A stretch of DNA of 35,810 nucleotides from DAOTYX01 sp034434635 (GCA_034434635.1 DAOTYX010000007.1:1-35810); one strand, 5' to 3'. Shown: positions 1 through 7,934, counted from the stretch's first letter. The notes: a model not told the origin generated them from the letters alone. Numbers and translations are program-made.

Positions 1-226
1 GTCGGCGCTTTCAAAGCGGCGACGCGTCGCCGCAGTCCAAGGTTTGGACTGCGCCGACTGCGTCGGCGCTTTCAAAGCGGCGACACGTCGCCGCAATCCA
101 AAGTCTGGACTGCGCCGACAGAGTCGGCGCTTCCACAGCGGCGACACGTCGCCGCAGTCCAAGGTTTGGACTGCGCCGGCAGAGTCGGCGCTTCCACAGC
201 GGCGACACGTCGCCGCAATCCAAAAA
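1..226. repeat. Tandem array of 61-bp palindromic repeats
   Basis: Four direct copies start at 1, 62, 123 and 184, each beginning GTCGGCGC; the last is incomplete and the array may continue left of the window. Each full unit can fold into three consecutive hairpins: GCGGCGAC..GTCGCCGC with a 2-base centre (GC or AC); GCAGTCCAA..TTGGACTGC around a 3-base loop (imperfect in the second copy); and GCGCCGAC..GTCGGCGC across the unit junction. Copies differ mainly at loop bases and in a few paired positions. Sixty-one is not a multiple of three and no reading frame is preserved, so open frames here are chance. There are no unique spacers, so it is not a CRISPR. The first hairpin core recurs at 19478-19586. 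Confidence 0.9.
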
Positions 227-276
227 GCTGACGGGCAACCTCAGGGGGAAACTGTCAGGTGACCAGGAGAACCACG

Positions 277-1305
277 ATGAAAGCCATGCTCCTCAACCGA
301 ATCTGCCGGCTGGAAGAGACTGCCGCGCCGCTGGAACCGGCAGAACTGCCGGACCCCGTCCCCGCGGCGGGGGAACTGCTCCTGCGCGTCTCCACCTGCG
401 GCGTCTGCCACACCGAACTGGACGAGATCGAGGGGCGCACTCCACCGCCGCGCCTGCCAGTAGTGCCCGGCCACCAGGTCGTGGGTCGGGTGGTCGCGCT
501 CGGCCCGGGCGTGTCTGGCTTCGCCGTCGGCGACCGTGTGGGGGTGGCCTGGATCGCCTCCGCATGCGGCCATTGTCGGTTCTGTCGGACGGGGCGGGAG
601 AATCTGTGTCCCGAGTTCCGCGCCACCGGCCGGGACGTCAACGGGGGATACGCCGAGCGGATGACCGTCCAGGCAGCCTTCGCCTACCCCATCCCCGACC
701 TCTTCTCCGACGCCGAGGCCGCCCCCCTACTGTGCGCCGGGGCCATCGGCTACCGCTCCCTTCATCTGACCGGCCTGCAGGACGGCCAGAACCTGGGGCT
801 GACCGGCTTCGGCGCCTCGGCCCACCTGGTGCTGCTGATGGCGCGCCACCGCTACCCCAACTCCGGCATCTTCGTCTTCGCCCGCAGCGAAGCCGAACGG
901 GAGTTCGCCCGACAACTGGGCGCCGCCTGGGCGGGGGACACTGATGAGGAAGCACCAGTGCCCCTCGACGCCATCATAGACACCACGCCAGTCTGGCGGC
1001 CGGTGGTGGAAGCGCTCAAGAACCTGGCCCCCGGCGGACGGCTGGTGATCAATGCCATCCGCAAGGAAGAGGTGGACAAAGAGGCGCTGCTGCGGCTGGA
1101 CTACCCGCGTCACCTGTGGCTGGAGAAGGAGGTGAAGAGCGTGGCCAACGTCTGCCGCAGTGACGTGCGCGAGTTCCTGCAATTGGCCGCCGAAATCCCC
1201 ATCCGCCCCACGGTGGAGGAGTACCCCCTGGAGGAGGCCAACCGGGCGTTGCTGGAACTGAAAGCGCGGCGTATTCGCGGCGCAAAGGTGTTGCGGGTGA
1301 CGTAA
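277..1305 (+). CDS. Zinc-dependent alcohol dehydrogenase (MDR family)
   Basis: A 342-residue medium-chain dehydrogenase/reductase, the usual length for a bacterial NAD(P)-dependent alcohol dehydrogenase. It oxidises alcohols or reduces aldehydes in the cytoplasm. The N-terminal GroES-like domain carries the catalytic zinc region CGVCHTELD (Cys41-Asp49) and GHQVVG (His66), in which the usual Glu after His is Gln. The structural zinc loop has Cys97, Cys100, Cys103 and Cys111. A nucleotide-binding turn GFGASAH lies mid-protein. The ATG at 277 is chosen over the upstream GTG at 259 because AGGAGA (265-270) is 6 nt before it. The gene stands alone between the palindromic array and convergent rimO, and no clear promoter is visible. 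The substrate cannot be told from sequence. Confidence 0.9.
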   Translation: MKAMLLNRICRLEETAAPLEPAELPDPVPAAGELLLRVSTCGVCHTELDEIEGRTPPPRLPVVPGHQVVGRVVALGPGVSGFAVGDRVGVAWIASACGHCRFCRTGRENLCPEFRATGRDVNGGYAERMTVQAAFAYPIPDLFSDAEAAPLLCAGAIGYRSLHLTGLQDGQNLGLTGFGASAHLVLLMARHRYPNSGIFVFARSEAEREFARQLGAAWAGDTDEEAPVPLDAIIDTTPVWRPVVEALKNLAPGGRLVINAIRKEEVDKEALLRLDYPRHLWLEKEVKSVANVCRSDVREFLQLAAEIPIRPTVEEYPLEEANRALLELKARRIRGAKVLRVT

Positions 1306-1311
1306 GGCAGT

Positions 1312-1400
1312 GGTATGGAGGGCGGCGGCATTGGGATGCCGCCGCCACCCCTCGCATGGTACGGAGGGCGGCGGTACAAGATGCCGCCGCTACCCCTCGC
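1312..1400. repeat. Two-copy GC-rich hairpin repeat at the adh/rimO junction
   Basis: Two direct copies (1312-1356 and 1358-1400) of a roughly 44-bp unit begin GGTAYGGAGGGCGGCGG and end in CCCCTCGC. Copy 1 is a near-perfect hairpin, GGCGGCGGCAT/ATGCCGCCGCC with a short loop; copy 2 is a diverged hairpin. The repeat lies between two convergent genes and could act as a bidirectional transcription barrier, but there is no T-tract. Copy 2 runs into the 3' end of rimO, so the repeat encodes the last residues of RimO and its stop codon. Confidence 0.8.
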
Positions 1401-2763
1401 GCCGAACGTCGGGTTGACCGATCAGGTCATACTCCAATGCGCTGGTGATTCTCACCGGCACCATCTCCCCCACCGGCACCTCTCCCTGCACCAACACCAG
1501 ACCGTCAATTTCCGGCGCGTCCCGGTAACTGCGCCCCACGCTCAGCCCGTCTCCCTGCCCCTCGATCAGCACGTCCAACACCTGTCCCACCAGCGCACGG
1601 TTCTTCGCCAGCGAGATGGGTTGTTGCGCCGCCATCAGCCGGTCGCGCCGCTCCTCTTTCACCTCCGCTGGCACATCGTCAGGGAGCGCCGCCGCCGCGG
1701 TCCCCTCTTCGTGGGAGTAGGTGAAGACGCCAACCCGGTCGAAGGCCATCTCCTGGACAAAGTCCAGCAGCGCGGCGAACTCCTCCTCCGTCTCGCCGGG
1801 GAAGCCCACGATAAAGGCGGTGCGCACGGCTACGCCAGGCAACGCCCGCCGCAGCGCCGCCACTGTCCGCCGTACCTCTGCCACATCCGACGGGCGGCGC
1901 ATACGCCGCAGGACCGCCGGGTGGGCGTGCTGCAACGGCAAGTCGAGATAGGGCACCACCTGCGGTAGACTCGCCATCGTCTCGATCAGCCGCGGCGTCA
2001 CCGCGCCGGGAAAGGCGTAGAGCACCCGCAGCCAGTTCCCCTCGGGGACGCGCTCGGCCAGCCGCTCCAGGAGCAGCGCCAGGCCGTCCGTCAGCCCCAG
2101 GTCGCGCCCGTAGGTCGTGGTATCCTGGGCGATGAGGTTGATCTCCTTCACCCCCCGCCGCACCAGCAGGGCGGCGTCCTCCAGCAGACGCGAGAGGGGG
2201 CGGCTGACCGCGCCACCCTTGATGTGGGGGATGGCGCAGAAGGCGCAGGCACGGTCGCAGCCGTCGGCGATCTTGAGGTAGGCGCTGGCCCCCTGCACCG
2301 CCACGCGCGGCACGTCGGGCACGTCGTCCGCGAGCGGCACATCGGGCAGATGGCACACCACATCCCGTCGGTCGGCGTCCATCAGCCGCCGCACCACCAC
2401 GGCCACGTCCATCCACCGCCGCGCGCCCAGCAGTCCGTCTACCCCCGGCACCGCCGCCAGGATCGCCTGGGGGTCGCGCTGGGCCCAGCAGCCAGCAACC
2501 AGAAGCACCTGGTCGGCCCGCTTGCCGGCAGCCATCTCACGCAACGCCGTCAGCGACTCCTCCCGCGCCGGGGCGATGAAGCCACAGGTGTTGACGATCA
2601 ACAGGTCGGCGCGCCGTGGATCGCCTGTCGCCCGCCAGCCATCCCGCTCCAACAGCGTCGCCATCCCCTGGCTGTCCACCGTGTTCTTGGCGCAACCCAG
2701 AGAAAGGATGTGGTAGCGGCGATGCGCGGCCTTGATACGAGAGGGTTTTTGTGATATGCTCAT
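1390..2763 (-). CDS. rimO: Ribosomal protein S12 methylthiotransferase RimO
   Basis: A 457-residue radical-SAM methylthiotransferase that methylthiolates the conserved aspartate of ribosomal protein S12. The N-terminal MTTase domain has the second-cluster cysteines Cys24 (SLGCAKNTVDSQ), Cys60 (VNTCGF) and Cys92 (AGCWAQ). The radical-SAM CxxxCxxC motif is GCDRACAFC (Cys169, Cys173, Cys176). A C-terminal TRAM-like domain follows after about residue 385 (VLIEGQGDGLSVGRSYRDAPE). The SLGCAKNTVDSQ motif favours RimO over MiaB. The start at 2763 gives a normal N-terminus but has no strong ribosome site. Its 5' end overlaps a plus-strand promoter (2732-2760), and its last codons lie in a repeat. Confidence 0.95.
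   Translation of the reverse strand: MSISQKPSRIKAAHRRYHILSLGCAKNTVDSQGMATLLERDGWRATGDPRRADLLIVNTCGFIAPAREESLTALREMAAGKRADQVLLVAGCWAQRDPQAILAAVPGVDGLLGARRWMDVAVVVRRLMDADRRDVVCHLPDVPLADDVPDVPRVAVQGASAYLKIADGCDRACAFCAIPHIKGGAVSRPLSRLLEDAALLVRRGVKEINLIAQDTTTYGRDLGLTDGLALLLERLAERVPEGNWLRVLYAFPGAVTPRLIETMASLPQVVPYLDLPLQHAHPAVLRRMRRPSDVAEVRRTVAALRRALPGVAVRTAFIVGFPGETEEEFAALLDFVQEMAFDRVGVFTYSHEEGTAAAALPDDVPAEVKEERRDRLMAAQQPISLAKNRALVGQVLDVLIEGQGDGLSVGRSYRDAPEIDGLVLVQGEVPVGEMVPVRITSALEYDLIGQPDVRREG
2732..2760 (+). promoter_or_regulatory. Sigma-70-type promoter for the GT-C-like gene, inside rimO
   Basis: TTGATA (2732-2737), a 17-nt spacer, and TATGCT (2755-2760) match the -35/-10 consensus at 5/6 and 4/6 positions. 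The predicted transcription start is near 2767, so the downstream plus-strand protein cannot begin at the earlier in-frame ATGs. The promoter lies within the first codons of divergent rimO. Confidence 0.5.
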
Positions 2764-2784
2764 CTTCGGCCACCAACGCGACCG

Positions 2785-2860
2785 CTCACCGCAGAGACGT
2801 AGAGAAACGGTCTTCGAGCCAAACGGTGTGAAACCTGTAACCTCCAACCTGAAACTGCTG
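2785..2860 (+). repeat. Degenerate low-complexity leader sequence
   Basis: Downstream of the predicted start at 2767 are short degenerate motifs: an ACCGCAGAGACG-like stretch near 2786, and a roughly 6-7-base AACCTG series at 2831-2858. It is open in the frame of the following gene but looks more like untranslated leader than conserved protein, which makes the exact start of that gene uncertain. Confidence 0.35.
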
Positions 2861-4789
2861 CTGATGACGATCGGCGTCGCGGCAGGCCTGACCGCGTTGC
2901 TCTACGGCAACGCCCTGGCCCTGCCGTTCTTCTCGGACGACCTCCTACAGGTGATGTGGGTGAAGGCGACCCACCTCCCGGAGTTCTGGCGCGCCGTAGG
3001 GCCATACCGGGACTACCGCCCGCTGCATTTCACGATCTGGCGACTGGTGTATCTCCTCCTCGGCGACCTGCGGCCAGCGGCGCTGCACGCGCTCAACCTG
3101 ACCGGCCACGCCCTGTGCGGGGTTTTGGTGGGGTGGCTGGCATCGCGGGACAGCCAGAACCCTCATCGGGTCGCACCGCTGGCCACGGCGATCTTCGTCG
3201 CTTTCCCCTTCTCCTTCGATGCCGTGCCCTGGGCCATCGCCTTCTCCTATCCGCTGGCGGTAGCCCTGGCCCTGGGCGCGCTGCTGACCTACCTGCGCGC
3301 CCGCGAGCGACCATCGCTGCCGCTCCACCTGCTGGCAGTGACACTGACAGGGCTGTGCGGCTTCGCCTACGAGGGCGGCGTGGTCGCCGGAGTGTTGACG
3401 CTGCTGGCCGAGGTCACTCTCCACCCTGACCGGCGTCGCTTCTCGCTCTGGCCGCTGGCCCATCTGGCAGCATCGCTGCTGCCGCTGGTCGCCGGGGTGC
3501 TGGCCCGCCCGCCAGCAGCGGCGCTCCCCTCCCTCAGTTGGAGCGACCTGCCGCGCAACGCCGCCCTGGCCCTGCAGGCGCTCACGTTTCCCACGATGCC
3601 GCTGGCCGAACTGCTGGCCGAGGCAGGGTTGACACCGACGTTGGCGGTGGCAGCGGTGGGCCTGCCGACGCTGGCGGCGGTGTGGTGGGCAACCCGCCAC
3701 AGCGCGACCGGGTCGCGCCCCCACACCCCGATGTGGGCGGTGGGTTGGTGGGCAGTGTGGTGCCTGCCGCCCCTGCTGACCCTGCGCTTCGACTGGCTCA
3801 CCGACGCCCCGCGCGTCTTCTACCCGGCAGCGGTGGGGGTAGCGGTGCTGTGGACCGTTGCAGCAGGGACACAACGGAGCGCGATCTGTCGCGCGCGGCA
3901 AGGGACAACAGGCCGCGCCCCCATAGTAGCCGCGCTGTGCCTGTTACCTGCCGGGATGTTCATCCTCACGCGCCTGGCGTTGGAACGGCAGGTCGGCAAC
4001 CTGCTGTGGGAAACGGTCCGCGCCGCCGACAACGGCCCGCTGCTGGTCGTCAACCTGCCCAGCCGCATCACTCCGCCCACGCGGATCTACCCCCTGGGCC
4101 ACGAGGGCGTCATCCCCCTGCCGCCGCGCGTGGGCGCCGAAGACCTGGTCGCCGCACACACCGGCCGCCCTGACGCTGCTTTCGAGCGGGCCTGGGGGCC
4201 GGTGCTCCCACCGCTCCCCTACGCAGTGCAACCGCTGGGCGACCCGCTCGCCCCCGCCGACCTGCGCTCCGCGAACCGCGTGGCCCTCGTGGTCTACCGG
4301 GCCGACGGGATGAGCCTGGCGGACGCCGGAGCCGTCGGCCCGCCAACGGCCCCTGTCGAGATGGGAGTCGCCCGCTTCGGGTCCACCCTCCACCTGCTCG
4401 CTCTCTCATGTCAAAGAGCATCCGCCAGCCAGGTAGTCCTGATCACCCGCTGGCAGGCCACCGCGCCACTGACCGGCACGCCCACCGTTTTTGTCCACCT
4501 GCTGGACGATGACGGCAGGTTGCTGGCCCAGGCGGACGGCGACCCGCTACGCGGTCTCTATCCGCTCCCGCAATGGCTGCCCGGCGAAGTGGTCGAGGAC
4601 GTGCGCACCCTCACCGCGCCACCCGGCCCGTCCATTGTGGCCCTGGGCGTGTGGGACCCCTTCGCCGGTACACGGTGGGAGGCCATCGCTGCCGACGGCG
4701 CCCGGTTGCCCGACGAAGCGGTGCGGTGCGTGGTGGGAGATCAGGAATGGGTGGTGGGGCCGCTCTCGTATGGGCCCGGACAGGAATAG
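2828..4789 (+). CDS. Multi-spanning GT-C-like membrane protein with beta-sandwich tail
   Basis: About 653 residues from GTG 2828; ATG 2864 is equally possible, and neither has a clear ribosome site. The first hydrophobic helix (about 10-32) is followed by an acidic pair FFSDD (Asp37, Asp38) and by YRDYRPL (Tyr60-Leu66). That arrangement recalls the first extracytoplasmic loop of GT-C glycosyltransferases (GT39/TMTC-like) that use lipid-linked sugars. About ten further hydrophobic segments fill the protein up to about residue 400. The last 150 residues form a soluble domain with FVHLLDDDGRLLAQADGDP, a type I recall after membrane glycosyltransferases in Chloroflexota. A sugar-transfer role is inference. 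Its 3' end overlaps the convergent gene by 49 nt. Confidence 0.75.
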   Translation: MKPVTSNLKLLLMTIGVAAGLTALLYGNALALPFFSDDLLQVMWVKATHLPEFWRAVGPYRDYRPLHFTIWRLVYLLLGDLRPAALHALNLTGHALCGVLVGWLASRDSQNPHRVAPLATAIFVAFPFSFDAVPWAIAFSYPLAVALALGALLTYLRARERPSLPLHLLAVTLTGLCGFAYEGGVVAGVLTLLAEVTLHPDRRRFSLWPLAHLAASLLPLVAGVLARPPAAALPSLSWSDLPRNAALALQALTFPTMPLAELLAEAGLTPTLAVAAVGLPTLAAVWWATRHSATGSRPHTPMWAVGWWAVWCLPPLLTLRFDWLTDAPRVFYPAAVGVAVLWTVAAGTQRSAICRARQGTTGRAPIVAALCLLPAGMFILTRLALERQVGNLLWETVRAADNGPLLVVNLPSRITPPTRIYPLGHEGVIPLPPRVGAEDLVAAHTGRPDAAFERAWGPVLPPLPYAVQPLGDPLAPADLRSANRVALVVYRADGMSLADAGAVGPPTAPVEMGVARFGSTLHLLALSCQRASASQVVLITRWQATAPLTGTPTVFVHLLDDDGRLLAQADGDPLRGLYPLPQWLPGEVVEDVRTLTAPPGPSIVALGVWDPFAGTRWEAIAADGARLPDEAVRCVVGDQEWVVGPLSYGPGQE

Positions 4790-5262
4790 TCAGCCCACCG
4801 CTGCTCATCCAGGTTCCCCTGATCGGGGAAAATTTGCCACTCCCCGTTCAGCAGCACCGCGACCTTGCTGGCGACCCTGCCGTACCAGCGCACCTCGTGG
4901 CGGGTCTCGCCCAGCGTCCGCCAGTAGGGGTTCTCCGAGACCACGCGATAGCAGATCGCGCGGGTCACGCCCGACGCCCGTGCCGTGTCCGGCACAACCC
5001 CCTCGCCGACCACCGTCACCTCCACCCGCCCACACTCCGGCATGCGCGGCTCCCCCGGCCAGATAGGGGTTTCCTCCATGCTGATGCAGACCACGTACGA
5101 CTGGCGGATCGCGTCCAACACCTCAGCGGGCAGTGCACGTCCACCCGCGATCCCGCGCCACAGCAGCACTGCCCCCACAACCAGCAACAGGGCAACCACC
5201 AGCCGTCTGTGGTTTTGCCACAGGCTCAGTAAGGAAGACCAAACTCGCGCCCAGACTGGCAC
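4741..5262 (-). CDS. Single-pass membrane hypothetical protein
   Basis: A 173-residue protein I do not recognise. The N-terminus is basic, then comes one strong hydrophobic helix (about residues 20-38, RRLVVALLLVVGAVLLW), then a roughly 130-residue extracytoplasmic domain with an early cysteine (YVVCISMEE) and two more (RAICYRVV, ADYSCPG). The start is placed at GTG 5262, because GGAGG lies 6 nt upstream; a GTG two codons earlier directly abuts that site. It follows the dehydratase gene by 36 nt and may be the last gene of that minus-strand run. Its 3' end overlaps the convergent membrane-protein gene by 49 nt, yet both frames look coding. Confidence 0.75.
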   Translation of the reverse strand: MPVWARVWSSLLSLWQNHRRLVVALLLVVGAVLLWRGIAGGRALPAEVLDAIRQSYVVCISMEETPIWPGEPRMPECGRVEVTVVGEGVVPDTARASGVTRAICYRVVSENPYWRTLGETRHEVRWYGRVASKVAVLLNGEWQIFPDQGNLDEQRWADYSCPGPYESGPTTHS

Positions 5263-5298
5263 ACGCACCCTCCATCTGGGACGGGCAGACAGCCCACC

Positions 5299-6747
5299 CT
5301 ACGACAATCCCAGAAGCGCCCTGACCAGGTCCATTTTGCCGTCGAGGTCCGCCTGACGGCCAATGACGATCCGCTGCGCCATCGGTGAACCGGCGCCGTG
5401 CATGGACTCGATCAGATAGGCCACAGAGCCAGGCCCCGCCACCAGGCTCTCGATGAGACGGATGACTTTCAGCCGGTCCTCGACCCCCACCCCGTCCGCG
5501 GCGGTCAGGTACTTACGGATGTACGGCCCGGCAACGGGGTCGTCCAGTTCCCGGAGGGAGGGCAGCGTGCCCAGCAACCCGCCAGCCACGTCGGTCGCCA
5601 GCCGTGCCAGTTCATAGGGGAAGCGCGTCACGTTCAGTTTGCAGACGTTCGCCAGCAGCATGTCCACCTCGTAGTTGCCGCCAGGCGTGGGGCGCCCCAG
5701 CGCGGAGCAGGCGACGCCGCAGGCGAACATCGTCTCGTTGAGGTGAACCATCTCCACGATTTTGTCGCGGACGTGCGCGGCACTGGCGACGCCGTTCATG
5801 CGGGCGATGAGCGCGGTCGCCCCGATGAGGACATCACCAACCCCGACCTTGCAGCCGCCATAACTCTGGCGATGGTAGGCCGCGAACCGCTCGACCAGGC
5901 TGCCGGCGTGCTCCACCTCGCCGTTCAGGAAGACCCGCTCATAGGGGACAAAGACGTCCTCGAAGACGACCATCACCTCCTGGCCGCCAAAGCAGAGGTT
6001 GCCCACGTCTGCAGCGCCGGGTTCTACCTTGCGCGTGTCGCTGGCCTGCCGGCCATGGATGTAGCGCAACCCTGGGGTATCGGTCGGCACGGCGAAGCAG
6101 ACCGCCCAGTCCTCCTCCCCAGGCCGCAGGGCCAGGGTCGGCATCACCAGGATCTCGTGGGAGTTCAGTAACCCCGTCTGGTGGAGTTTGGCGCCGCGGA
6201 CGACCACCCCATCGGAACGGCGCGCCACCACCCGCAAGTACAGGTCGGGGTCGGCCTGCTCAGAGGGACGTTTGGAGCGGTCCCCTTTGGGATCGGTCAT
6301 CGCGCCGTCAACAACCAGGTCCTCCGCCTGAACCTGCGCCCAGTACCGGCGGAAGCGCTGATGATACTCCGTGCCATGTCGCTGGTCGCAATCGAAGGTA
6401 GTGCTGAAGACCGCGTTCGCCGCGTCCATCCCGACGCAGCGCTGGAAGCAGCAGGCGGTCAGGTTGCCGCAGACCCGCTGCATCTGCACCTTCCTGACCA
6501 GGTCATCAGCGCTCTGGTGGAGATGGGTGAAGCGGTTGACCTCGGCATCAATCAGGGTCGAGTGGGCGCGGAAGAGCGAACGGGTCGCCTCGGCGTGCGC
6601 GCCGTCGTAGGTCACGGCCACAGCGCGCAGCGACGGGGCGATCAACGGGTGGTCAACCAGCGCTCCGGTAGCCGTGCCCAGAACGTTGGCTTGCAAACCC
6701 AACGTCCTGATCGAGTCTATGTACTCCTGGCCGGTCTTGAGCGGCAT
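5299..6747 (-). CDS. abfD: 4-hydroxybutyryl-CoA dehydratase / vinylacetyl-CoA isomerase-type enzyme
   Basis: A 482-residue member of the HpaB/AbfD flavoprotein family. Two branches exist: flavin hydroxylases of 4-hydroxyphenylacetate, and the radical [4Fe-4S]-FAD 4-hydroxybutyryl-CoA dehydratases. Here all four cluster ligands of the second branch are present: CFQRC (Cys100, Cys104, matching AbfD Cys99/Cys103) and HRQSYGGCK (His292, Cys299). Tyr296, Lys300, Glu257, a Thr near 191 and ESMHGA (Glu447, Ala452) match further AbfD active-site residues. It would convert 4-hydroxybutyryl-CoA to crotonyl-CoA in the cytoplasm and would be oxygen-sensitive. GAGG lies 6 nt before the ATG. An alpha/beta hydrolase gene precedes it by 20 nt. 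No CoA-transferase or 4-hydroxybutyrate dehydrogenase gene is nearby, so the pathway is unresolved. Confidence 0.88.
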   Translation of the reverse strand: MPLKTGQEYIDSIRTLGLQANVLGTATGALVDHPLIAPSLRAVAVTYDGAHAEATRSLFRAHSTLIDAEVNRFTHLHQSADDLVRKVQMQRVCGNLTACCFQRCVGMDAANAVFSTTFDCDQRHGTEYHQRFRRYWAQVQAEDLVVDGAMTDPKGDRSKRPSEQADPDLYLRVVARRSDGVVVRGAKLHQTGLLNSHEILVMPTLALRPGEEDWAVCFAVPTDTPGLRYIHGRQASDTRKVEPGAADVGNLCFGGQEVMVVFEDVFVPYERVFLNGEVEHAGSLVERFAAYHRQSYGGCKVGVGDVLIGATALIARMNGVASAAHVRDKIVEMVHLNETMFACGVACSALGRPTPGGNYEVDMLLANVCKLNVTRFPYELARLATDVAGGLLGTLPSLRELDDPVAGPYIRKYLTAADGVGVEDRLKVIRLIESLVAGPGSVAYLIESMHGAGSPMAQRIVIGRQADLDGKMDLVRALLGLS

Positions 6748-6767
6748 GGGGCGCCTCGTTGGTCAGT

Positions 6768-7553
6768 TCAGCACTGTTTCGACAGGAACGCCTGCAGCGC
6801 CAGGTTGAACGCTTCCGGGTGCTCCACCGGCACGGCGTGGCGGGCATCCTCGATCACCACCAACTCCGCCCGGGGCATTCGGGCCACGTATGCCTCCTTC
6901 ACTGCTACGGGAGTGTAGTCCTGGTCCGAGGCCACCACCAGCGTGGGGATGTTGATCTCGCCGAGATGCTCCGTGACGCTCCACCCGACGATGGCGCGCA
7001 TGGCCGCCTCGTAGGCTCGCCGGTCGTTCTCGGCCCAGCGCGCGGCAAACATCTCGCGGATGGGGGCGTGCTCCGGCTTCGGGAAGAGCCGCTCCGCCAG
7101 CACCTCGCCCATCCGGCGCATCCCCAGCAGTCGGACGATGAGGAACCGCTGCACCACGCCCAGCAGGTCCTTGAAGGAGCGCACGACGAACTCCGGCCCG
7201 CTGTTGACGATGACCAGGCTCCTCAGCAGGTCGGGGCGGTCCACGGCCAGCTGGAAGGCCACCATCCCACCCAGCGACAGCCCGACGACGTGGGCGGGGG
7301 CGATGCCGAGCCGCTCGATCAGCCCCGCCGTGTCGGCGGCGAAGAGTCGGATACTGTACGGGCCGGGGGGATGGTCGGACTGGCCGTGGCCGCGCAGGTC
7401 GAAGGTGACCACGCGATAGTGGGAGGAGAAGAAGGCAACCTGCAGTTCCCAGTCGCGGCCGGAGGAGCCCAGCCCGTGGATGAAGAGGAGCGGCTGGCCC
7501 TCGCCCGTCACTTCATAAGAAAGCGAGATTTCGCCAAGCGATAGCTTCGGCAT
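6768..7553 (-). CDS. Alpha/beta hydrolase
   Basis: A 261-residue cytoplasmic alpha/beta-fold hydrolase. FIHGLGSSGRDW gives the oxyanion-hole loop, GLSLGG the nucleophile elbow (Ser93), SDQDYTP the acidic residue and DARHAVPVEHPE the catalytic histidine. The lid region is about residues 115-180. The closest pattern is the 3-oxoadipate enol-lactonase/BphD-like group, but the substrate cannot be assigned. The ATG has GAGGAGG just upstream. The dehydratase-type gene begins 20 nt downstream on the same strand, so the two are probably co-transcribed. A thioesterase or lactonase role on a 4-hydroxyacyl compound is a guess only. Confidence 0.88.
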   Translation of the reverse strand: MPKLSLGEISLSYEVTGEGQPLLFIHGLGSSGRDWELQVAFFSSHYRVVTFDLRGHGQSDHPPGPYSIRLFAADTAGLIERLGIAPAHVVGLSLGGMVAFQLAVDRPDLLRSLVIVNSGPEFVVRSFKDLLGVVQRFLIVRLLGMRRMGEVLAERLFPKPEHAPIREMFAARWAENDRRAYEAAMRAIVGWSVTEHLGEINIPTLVVASDQDYTPVAVKEAYVARMPRAELVVIEDARHAVPVEHPEAFNLALQAFLSKQC

Positions 7554-7580
7554 ATCCTCCTCACTTTCACAGACACCTGC

Positions 7581-7934
7581 TCACGGCGGAAGGAGCAACC
7601 CGCCGCGCATCGGCAGGCCGGGCACCTCCCACGGCAGGTGGAGACATACCGCGTAGGGGGAGTAGAGCACCGACGGCCCCAATGAGCTCAGGATCATCGC
7701 CTGGCGGGGGAGTTCCCAGGCCACACCGACCTGAAAGTAGGGCATCTCCCCCACCCCGGCACATAGCCGTGTCCCGTACAAAGGCATGGCAGGAGTAGCG
7801 GCAGCGTACCAGCCCCCACCGGCGATGAGCGGCGCCGCCAGGCAAGCCCCCAGGCACGCCACCACACCCACTGCCACCCCGACAGGCACCAACCAGCGCT
7901 CACCACGGGGACGATTCTCCCGCTCCGCTCTCAT
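7581..7934 (-). CDS. Small membrane-anchored hypothetical protein
   Basis: A 117-residue protein with no family I recognise. After a basic N-terminus (RAERENRPRGERW) comes a hydrophobic helix at about 15-38, then a short outside domain rich in Pro, Leu and Gly (MPYFQVGVAWELP, LHLPWEVPGLP). The start at ATG 7934 was chosen because a GAGGAG-type site lies about 9 nt upstream; the open frame runs further back into the kinase gene without plausible protein content. It sits 59 nt after the histidine kinase and 27 nt before the hydrolase, all on the same strand. Confidence 0.6.
   Translation of the reverse strand: MRAERENRPRGERWLVPVGVAVGVVACLGACLAAPLIAGGGWYAAATPAMPLYGTRLCAGVGEMPYFQVGVAWELPRQAMILSSLGPSVLYSPYAVCLHLPWEVPGLPMRGGLLLPP

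Noticed and set aside
1..240. Possible CRISPR array or small coding repeats at the window start
   Set aside because: Units of 61 bp are direct copies without unique spacers, the unit is fully palindromic, and 61 is not divisible by three.
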